Source: Alphaproteobacteria bacterium
GTDB taxonomy: Bacteria > Pseudomonadota > Alphaproteobacteria > Micavibrionales > Micavibrionaceae
Direction of reading: 5' to 3'
Assembly: GCA_002701555.1 (NCBI GenBank)
Contig: NZVS01000027.1
Coordinates: 1 to 21,249 of the forward strand
DNA length: 21,249 nt
The notes under the pieces are model-generated. The model worked only from the letters and a program-made list of their open reading frames with translations. It was not told the DNA's origin and did no database searches. Below are positions 16,279 to 21,249 of this stretch, one piece after another; position 1 is the first letter of the stretch, and each line of letters begins with the position of its first letter. Made by a program: the position numbers and the translations under genes.

Positions 16279-16313
16279 TGGTCGCATTGAAACGCCGATG
16301 CGACCATTTTATT
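16279..16313 (+). terminator. Intrinsic terminator after the SapC-family gene
   Basis: A perfect 9-bp stem TGGTCGCAT (16279-16287) / ATGCGACCA (16298-16306) with a 10-nt loop runs into TTTTATTT. It begins 28 nt past the stop codon. Confidence 0.82.
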
Positions 16314-16409
16314 TGTGAGCAGTTTTTACGAAATAATTGCACTTTGAACCGATTCCGTGGTATTTATTTTCCCATTAACATAAATGACAGCATTTAAGGG
16401 AGCATAACC

Positions 16410-16976
16410 ATGGCAAAAGTCGGCGCAAAAAGAGCAGCAGAGCTAACAGGTAAATCAAAATCAACTATTCAGCGTGCAATGAAATCAGGTAAGGTCTCTT
16501 ATGAAGTCCTTGATAATAACCGTCGTGTTGTAGATGTTTCGGAACTAGAGCGCGTTTTTGGTCTTGACGATACAGCGACAGGAACCACATCAGCAACCAC
16601 CAAAACCACTTCGGTAGAGACAGAATTACAAAAAGCCAAAGACATTCTTGAAATGGAACGCATGAAAATGCGTATCCGTAGCCTTGAGGACCAACTACAT
16701 GTCCAAACACAACTTGTCGAAGATATGAAGTCCCAGCGCGATAACTGGCAGAAACAGGCACAGCAGATTCTTATCACCAGCCAGCATTCACAAAAAGAGG
16801 CAGAAGGGTATAAAAAAGAACTGAAAGACCGTGAAGACCGCGCACGACAGATCAAACAAAAGCGTATGCAACAAAACATGGCACAACTTCAAAAGCGCAC
16901 ACAAAACCAGAACACAAATACAACCGGCGGCGGCTTCTGGTCAAAACTGACTGGAAAAACCGGAACAAATTCATAA
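16410..16976 (+). CDS. DNA-binding-like protein: N-terminal helix-turn-helix plus long coiled coil
   Basis: In this 188-residue protein, residues 5-50 (AKRAAELTGKSKSTIQRAMKSGKV ... VDVSELERVFGL) have the layout of an excisionase/MerR-type winged helix-turn-helix, with the recognition helix around STIQRAMKSG. After a Thr/Ser-rich linker (53-69), residues about 70-165 form a continuous charged helix with heptad-like spacing, suggesting a dimeric or rod-like coiled coil. The tail is short, ends in GGGFWSKLTGK and looks disordered apart from that aromatic patch. Plasmid- and phage-borne DNA-binding accessory proteins of similar design are known, but no plasmid or phage genes surround it. Shine-Dalgarno AAGGGAG at 16396-16402. 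Function (nucleoid, segregation or transcription) is not determined. Confidence 0.75.
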   Translation: MAKVGAKRAAELTGKSKSTIQRAMKSGKVSYEVLDNNRRVVDVSELERVFGLDDTATGTTSATTKTTSVETELQKAKDILEMERMKMRIRSLEDQLHVQTQLVEDMKSQRDNWQKQAQQILITSQHSQKEAEGYKKELKDREDRARQIKQKRMQQNMAQLQKRTQNQNTNTTGGGFWSKLTGKTGTNS

Positions 16977-17028
16977 AATAAATTAGCTCCTTAATTTTCT
17001 TTAAGACATCATGTGCTATTCTCCTCTT

Positions 17029-17595
17029 ATGAGAAACAGGCACATGATGTTTTTTTTGATTTTTTTAATGGCAGCAAGCTTTTTTTTGCTTTCCTTAGGC
17101 ACGCCTTCTTATGGACAAGACATTTATAAAGATGATCCATATTATGAAGAGGCGCAAAGCATTTACCGCAAATGCGTAAGCCCAAGCGGGTATTCAGCTA
17201 CTTATGATTGCCGCTGCGTTATGAATGAATTTTATAAACTTCGTCACAGTCAGGGCGGCGGCCGACAACAAATTGCCGTTATTAGTGATTCTTTGCAACG
17301 TTGTCCGGATAAACCAAAAATAGCCCAAAAAAAATATCTTCAATGTATCGATTGGGCTTCCCGAATGAGAAAAGATTCTGACCGTTTTTGTAAATGTTAC
17401 GGCGGATCTTACGCAACAGGTTTTGCAGGCAATCCTGTTCAAAACTCAAGATATAAACAAGCACTAATGACACAGTCCCTTTTAGAGTGTGATGTTAAAG
17501 CCCCTAATGAAAGGTCCAGAATACGGGATGAGGCCAGAGAAACACTCGAAGAGCGCGGTCTTTTACAGCGGCTTTTCCCTGGTTTTTACGATTGA
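17029..17595 (+). CDS. Secreted protein with a duplicated four-cysteine module
   Basis: I recognise no family. Starting at the ATG at 17029, a basic N-terminus (MRNRHMM) is followed by a hydrophobic segment (FFLIFLMAASFFLLSLG) and a probable cleavage site after SYG (residue 29). The mature part has eight cysteines in two similar blocks: C49-x11-C61-x-C63-x28-C92 and C106-x14-C121-x-C123-x30-C154. Each block starts with Y-x-x-C and ends with an S-L-x-x-C motif. This is an internal duplication, probably disulfide-bonded in the periplasm. Alternative in-frame ATGs at 17011, 17044 and 17047 exist and none has a clear ribosome-binding site; I prefer 17029 for its compact basic n-region. It is 52 nt after the helix-turn-helix gene and convergent with the acyl-CoA dehydrogenase gene. 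Confidence 0.72.
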   Translation: MRNRHMMFFLIFLMAASFFLLSLGTPSYGQDIYKDDPYYEEAQSIYRKCVSPSGYSATYDCRCVMNEFYKLRHSQGGGRQQIAVISDSLQRCPDKPKIAQKKYLQCIDWASRMRKDSDRFCKCYGGSYATGFAGNPVQNSRYKQALMTQSLLECDVKAPNERSRIRDEARETLEERGLLQRLFPGFYD

Positions 17596-17602
17596 GAGCA
17601 AG

Positions 17603-19342
17603 TTATTGCGGGATATAAGACGCAGACGCGATATTTTTTGACGTTACATCGCTCTCAAACTGAACCTTTAAGGCATGATGCTGCGGCATAATAGTGTCCA
17701 TATAGAAATCAATGACACGGTTTTGATGTGTCGACCAGTCTTTATCACCCACGGTTTCCAATGCTGTTGAGCGGCGTGCCATCGCCATTCCGCCCATAAC
17801 AGTTCCGCATAGTTCAAGCATTGAGAAACTTAGTGCTGCAACCTCGTCAAATTTTTTCGCCTTCGCAAGATCATTCAGTTTCTCGGAAGCGATTTCCAAA
17901 GAAGTTACTGCGATTTCCATCTTGTCACTGTAAGGGGATTTGGAATTTTTCAAAAACTCACGGGCATCCTCAATCCATGATTTAAGCCCCATACCCTGAT
18001 CGCGGGTTATTTTACGAAATGCAAGATCACCGGCTTGTATACCGTTTGTACCTTCATATATAGGAAGTATACGCGCATCGCGGTAATATTGAGAAACACC
18101 AGTTTCTTCAACAAACCCCATTCCGCCGAAAACCTGTACTGCCTCTGATGCAACTTTTACTGCATTATCCGTACACCATGATTTGACAACAGGCGTCAAA
18201 AGCTCAACACGTGTCTGCGCTTTTTCATCCCCTTTAGCAGCCTCCCCAAGATGAAAAGCCGCATCATAGGCTAGTGTACGCCCTGCAAGAATTCTGGCTT
18301 CCATTGACAATAACATGCGTTTTACATCCGCATGACCAGCAATCGGTGTCTCTTTTCCTGTCTCCAGTGCTTTGCCTTGAACACGCTCGTTAGCATAGGC
18401 TTTGGCAGCCTGAAATGCACGATCTGCTATTGCTACACCTTGCAAGCCAACTGAAAGCCGCGCGTTGTTCATCATGGTAAACATATACTTCAGGCCTTCA
18501 TTTTCTTTTCCTACGATGTAGCCTTTTGCACCACCCGCATCACCAAATGCCATTGTGCAAGTCGGTGAGCCATGAATGCCTAATTTTTTCTCAATAGACA
18601 CACATTTTACATCATTTCTGTCTCCTAATGCTCCGTCTTCTTTAACGTCAAACTTCGGAACTACAAATAGCGAAATCCCTTTTGAGCCTTCCGGAGCATC
18701 GGGTGTTCGTGCAAGCACAAGATGAACAATATTTTCAGTAAAGTCATGTTCACCATAAGTAATATAGATTTTTTGTCCCGATACTTTATAAGTACCGTCA
18801 TCTTGCTTTACCGCCTTTGTTTTCAAAGCCGCAAGATCTGATCCGGCTTGTGGCTCGGTCAGATTCATTGTGCCGGTCCAATGGCCGGAAATAAGGTTGG
18901 GAAGATAGGTCGTCTTCAATTCATCCGAACCATGATGTTCGATTGCCTCTACTGCCCCCTGATTTAGCATCGGGCATAGGCCAAATGACATATTGGCCGC
19001 CTGCCACATTTCCTGCACTGGAAAAGCCAACGCCCAAGGCAAACCTTGCCCACCGTACTCAGGCGAAAACGGAACAGAATTCCAGCCACTTTGTTGATAT
19101 TGCTGATATGCATCCTTGAAACCGCTTGCTGTTTTAACTTCATTTCCTGTTAATTTTGCACCCTCCTCGTCACCAACTTTGTTAAGGGGTGCCAAAACCT
19201 GCGAGGCAAGCTTGCCTGCCTCGTCCAGAATGGCTTCTACAGTTTCACGGTCCAGCTCGCTCTCCTGAGCCTGATTGTCAAAGCCCAAAACATCGTAAAG
19301 TGTAAAAGCCATATCCTTTAAGGGGGGCATATATTCAGACAT
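17603..19342 (-). CDS. Acyl-CoA dehydrogenase, DmdC-like long family
   Basis: This FAD enzyme removes hydrogen from an acyl-CoA thioester. It has 579 residues from the ATG at 19342, which has AAAAGG nine bases upstream and the family-typical opening MSEYMPPLKDMAFTLYDVL. Landmarks are PFSPEYGGQGLPWAL (91-105), MNLTEPQAGSDLAALKTKA (159-177), the LGIHGSPTCTMAFG substrate/FAD segment, EAVQVFGGMGFVEETGVSQYYRD (400-422), and the catalytic Glu430 in ILPIYEGTNGIQAGDLAFRK. The extra C-terminal helical domain (about 450-579) places it in the roughly 590-residue class that includes 3-methylmercaptopropionyl-CoA dehydrogenase DmdC, but sequence does not fix the substrate. Other members act on ordinary fatty acyl-CoAs. 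It is a single gene on the minus strand, divergent from the muramidase gene and distinct from the FadE of the operon. Confidence 0.9.
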   Translation of the reverse strand: MSEYMPPLKDMAFTLYDVLGFDNQAQESELDRETVEAILDEAGKLASQVLAPLNKVGDEEGAKLTGNEVKTASGFKDAYQQYQQSGWNSVPFSPEYGGQGLPWALAFPVQEMWQAANMSFGLCPMLNQGAVEAIEHHGSDELKTTYLPNLISGHWTGTMNLTEPQAGSDLAALKTKAVKQDDGTYKVSGQKIYITYGEHDFTENIVHLVLARTPDAPEGSKGISLFVVPKFDVKEDGALGDRNDVKCVSIEKKLGIHGSPTCTMAFGDAGGAKGYIVGKENEGLKYMFTMMNNARLSVGLQGVAIADRAFQAAKAYANERVQGKALETGKETPIAGHADVKRMLLSMEARILAGRTLAYDAAFHLGEAAKGDEKAQTRVELLTPVVKSWCTDNAVKVASEAVQVFGGMGFVEETGVSQYYRDARILPIYEGTNGIQAGDLAFRKITRDQGMGLKSWIEDAREFLKNSKSPYSDKMEIAVTSLEIASEKLNDLAKAKKFDEVAALSFSMLELCGTVMGGMAMARRSTALETVGDKDWSTHQNRVIDFYMDTIMPQHHALKVQFESDVTSKNIASASYIPQ

Positions 19343-19351
19343 ATAGAGAAA

Positions 19352-19357
19352 CCTTTT
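19352..19357 (-). promoter_or_regulatory. Ribosome-binding site deciding the acyl-CoA dehydrogenase start
   Basis: AAAAGG on the minus strand, nine bases before the ATG at 19342. It rules in favour of that start rather than the open frame extending to 19408, whose extra 22 residues have no family counterpart. Confidence 0.55.
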
Positions 19358-19430
19358 CCTGTTATTAATTAATGTAATTACCCTAAACGGCTGTAAGGTT
19401 AATCTCAATAAGATTTTGGCGTTATCAACT

Positions 19431-19447
19431 TTGGCACGGCTCTTGCA
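19431..19447 (+). promoter_or_regulatory. Sigma-54 (RpoN) promoter
   Basis: TTGGCACG (19431-19438), four bases, then TTGCA (19443-19447): a full match to the -24/-12 consensus YTGGCACG-N4-TTGCW with correct spacing. Transcription should begin about 12 bases after the GC of the -12 box, near 19457-19459. That is upstream of the ATG at 19460 by no more than a few bases. In flagellated alphaproteobacteria such promoters drive mid/late flagellar genes. The enhancer-binding activator site is not visible in the short divergent gap. Confidence 0.85.
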
Positions 19448-19459
19448 ATGTATTTTGGC

Positions 19460-20407
19460 ATGACAGTTTCAGGATCACTATTACAAGGAAATACTCTCGC
19501 AGCACTCAGTAGTCAGGCTGGCAGTAAGGTAACGTCTGCAATCCAGAAAGCCAGCAGCTCGACTGGTGTTGATTTTGCCTATCTTTTGCAACAAGCAAAG
19601 GTAGAAAGTTCTTTCAGAACAGACGTTAAGGCTTCCACCAGCTCTGCCACTGGTCTTTTTCAGTTTATCGATTCAACATGGATGAATATGGTGAAAACGC
19701 ATGGTGAGAAGTACGGTATTGATACATCTGCCTCGAAAACACAACTACTGGCTTTGCGTAAGGACCCGGAAATTTCTTCCCTGATGGCGGCAGAATTGGC
19801 TTCAGAAAATAAAAATTACCTGGAAAACACGCTTGGAAAAGGCGTTGAGATCGGCTCTACAGAACTTTATATGGCCCATTTTCTTGGGGCAGGTAAGGCC
19901 GCAGGTTTTTTAAAGGCTTTCCACGATGCACCTCAAAAACCAGCTGCTGATTTATTTCCGCGCGAAGCACAATCCAACCGGGCAGTTTTTTACAATGCTA
20001 ATGGTAAGCCTAAATCGCTTGGTGAAATATATGCTACTTTTGAGAAAAAATTCTCTGTTTCCGGTGGTAAAGCACCTGCAGAAACGGCTGTTGCGTCAGC
20101 AACAATACAACCTGACTATAACTCGCAAAAGCTGGAACGCTACATGCAGAAAATGCAGGCAGAAAAAGCGGCTATGGGAGATGACCCTCAGAAATTTGCG
20201 GAAATGGATGTATTAACACGCATGGCAGCCTCAAACCCTTATATGGACTTGCTGTCTTTTGGTGTTGAAACTCCGACACCTATTATGCGTAAAAGCGGCA
20301 GTAAGTTCCCCTCCATGGGTGTTGGTAATATGGTTCAGAATCCGGCCGATATTCTATGGCTTGCCCAATTAGATGACAGCCTTGGTTCCAAAAAAGCTCT
20401 TCGCTAG
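19460..20407 (+). CDS. SLT-domain lytic transglycosylase, probable flagellum-associated muramidase
   Basis: It cleaves the peptidoglycan glycan strand. The SLT domain occupies residues about 25-180: catalytic Glu49 in AKVESSF, ASTSSATGLFQFIDSTW (58-74), and AHFLGAGKAAGFLKAF with FPREAQSNRAVFYNANGKP further on, a layout shared by alphaproteobacterial SLT proteins. The C-terminal 115 residues are low-complexity and probably disordered. No Sec signal peptide is present, unlike most envelope lytic enzymes. The sigma-54 promoter at 19431-19447 places the transcript start at about 19458, so the ATG at 19448 cannot be used from it, and the ATG at 19460 would be essentially leaderless. The likely role is opening the cell wall for the flagellar rod, with export by the flagellar type III apparatus as for FlgJ. 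This is inference. Confidence 0.85.
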   Translation: MTVSGSLLQGNTLAALSSQAGSKVTSAIQKASSSTGVDFAYLLQQAKVESSFRTDVKASTSSATGLFQFIDSTWMNMVKTHGEKYGIDTSASKTQLLALRKDPEISSLMAAELASENKNYLENTLGKGVEIGSTELYMAHFLGAGKAAGFLKAFHDAPQKPAADLFPREAQSNRAVFYNANGKPKSLGEIYATFEKKFSVSGGKAPAETAVASATIQPDYNSQKLERYMQKMQAEKAAMGDDPQKFAEMDVLTRMAASNPYMDLLSFGVETPTPIMRKSGSKFPSMGVGNMVQNPADILWLAQLDDSLGSKKALR

Positions 20408-20414
20408 AAAAGGT

Positions 20415-21249
20415 TTATCCTGCCGCCTCGGCACGGCGTAGCCGGTCATTAATCGCAATTCCGACACCTTTATCAGGAATATTCATAACAGCTATAGCTG
20501 TATTTTCCGGTTTATCGAGTTCCCTTAAATAAGAAAACAAATTGCTGGCTGCCTCATAGAGATCACCCTCTTCACTTAAATTTTTAAGTTTTCCCTCCGG
20601 CAAATCTTTTGCAGAGCCGCCATTTTGTAACCCCATGAATTTCAAAGAGCCAAAACCGAGCAATGCCTCCCCTTCTTTTACATCGACAGCGTTTAACCTG
20701 ATTGGAATATCAGGGGCATAATGCTTTAACAATAAGCCCGGGGATTGAGGCCCCTTCTCCTTACTATCATGTGTTTTACTGATATACCCCACATCAAGGC
20801 CAAGTGTATGGGATATTTCTTCGGCTGTTATCACTCCTGGGCGCAAAACAACTGGTGTTTCAGCAGAAAGATCTATTACCGTAGATTCCAACCCTGCCTG
20901 TGCCGCACCTCCTGCAAGTATCATATCCACCTTATCACCCAGACATGCCGCAACATGTCGTGGTGAGGTCGGGCTTAATTTTCCGGATGTATTGGCTGAG
21001 GGTGCGGCAATCGGTTTGCCTGACTTTAATAACAAATCTCTAGCAACTGGATGCACCGGAAAGCGCAAAGCAATAGTATCCAGTCCGGCAGTACACAACT
21101 CCGATATTGGTGATCCCTCTTTCTTTGGCACAATAAGTGTTAATGGGCCTGGCCAGTATTTATTCATCAGAATTTGGGCTGTTTCTCCCAATTCGGCATA
21201 TTTATAAGCCTCTCTTGTATCTGCAACATGAACAATTAAGGGATTGAAA
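20415..21249 (-). CDS. tsaC: L-threonylcarbamoyladenylate synthase (Sua5/TsaC), N-terminus outside window
   Basis: It makes threonylcarbamoyl-AMP from threonine, bicarbonate and ATP for t6A modification of ANN-decoding tRNAs. The frame stays open to the window edge, reading FNPLIVHVADTREAYKYAEL before the first internal start codon near 21191, and FNPLIVHV is a YrdC-domain hallmark, so the gene continues beyond 21249. Further landmarks are YWPGPLTLIVPK, IALRFPVHPVARDLL, PIAAPSANTSGKLSPTSP and ESTVIDLS, then VLRPGVIT. SPGLLLKHYAPDIPIRL starts a C-terminal Sua5 domain, which the shorter E. coli TsaC lacks, so this is the long Sua5-type enzyme. It converges on the muramidase gene with a 7-nt gap. 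Confidence 0.93.
   Translation of the reverse strand, partial: FNPLIVHVADTREAYKYAELGETAQILMNKYWPGPLTLIVPKKEGSPISELCTAGLDTIALRFPVHPVARDLLLKSGKPIAAPSANTSGKLSPTSPRHVAACLGDKVDMILAGGAAQAGLESTVIDLSAETPVVLRPGVITAEEISHTLGLDVGYISKTHDSKEKGPQSPGLLLKHYAPDIPIRLNAVDVKEGEALLGFGSLKFMGLQNGGSAKDLPEGKLKNLSEEGDLYEAASNLFSYLRELDKPENTAIAVMNIPDKGVGIAINDRLRRAEAAG

Noticed and set aside
16410..16976. Prophage or plasmid remnant suggested by the excisionase-like fold
   Set aside because: No integrase, replication, mobilisation or attachment-site repeats were seen in the surrounding sequence.
19343..19408. 22-residue N-terminal extension of the DmdC-like acyl-CoA dehydrogenase
   Set aside because: The extension has no family counterpart, while the ATG at 19342 has a Shine-Dalgarno and starts the typical N-terminus.
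19448..19459. ATG at 19448 as the start of the SLT transglycosylase
   Set aside because: It touches the -12 box of the sigma-54 promoter and lies upstream of the predicted transcript start; the ATG at 19460 is compatible with that transcript.

Overview
The window looks like a low-to-moderate GC alphaproteobacterial chromosome segment. The clues are a 3-hydroxyacyl-CoA dehydrogenase/enoyl-CoA hydratase fusion with the dehydrogenase half first, a fused CysNC, a SapC-family protein, a canonical sigma-54 promoter on a muramidase gene, and a DmdC-like acyl-CoA dehydrogenase. The taxonomic call is an inference from family resemblance only. I see no tRNA, rRNA, CRISPR array, insertion sequence or phage gene.

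Layout: (1) 1-6056, plus strand: a fatty-acid beta-oxidation operon of thiolase (5' end outside the window), bifunctional dehydrogenase/hydratase and a FadE-type acyl-CoA dehydrogenase, closed by a hairpin at 6079-6100. Together these give all four reactions of the cycle. (2) 6212-8731: an accessory-looking stretch with an outer-membrane beta-barrel protein ending in a strong terminator, a 53-residue small protein, a cysteine-free acidic coiled-coil protein of unknown function, and a convergent secreted four-cysteine protein with a near-perfect sigma-70 promoter. (3) 8845-10203, minus: a succinate-semialdehyde-type aldehyde dehydrogenase. (4) 10382-15305, minus: a compact ugd-cysD-cysNC-cysQ operon. 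It makes UDP-glucuronate and PAPS and hydrolyses PAP, a set that fits sulfation of a uronic-acid polysaccharide better than cysteine synthesis alone. (5) 15486-17595, plus: a SapC-family protein, a helix-turn-helix/coiled-coil protein, and a secreted protein with a duplicated four-cysteine module. (6) 17603-19342, minus: a second, DmdC-like acyl-CoA dehydrogenase. (7) 19460-20407, plus: a signal-less SLT lytic transglycosylase behind a textbook sigma-54 promoter, probably flagellar and possibly leaderless. (8) 20415-21249, minus: the Sua5/TsaC threonylcarbamoyl-AMP synthase, with its N-terminus outside the window.

Genes are densely packed. No gap between genes exceeds 300 bases, and three convergent pairs end within 1-7 nt of each other. 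The most noteworthy points are the sigma-54/leaderless muramidase arrangement, the sulfation-style operon, the internally duplicated Cys4 protein, and several leader hairpins and inverted repeats.
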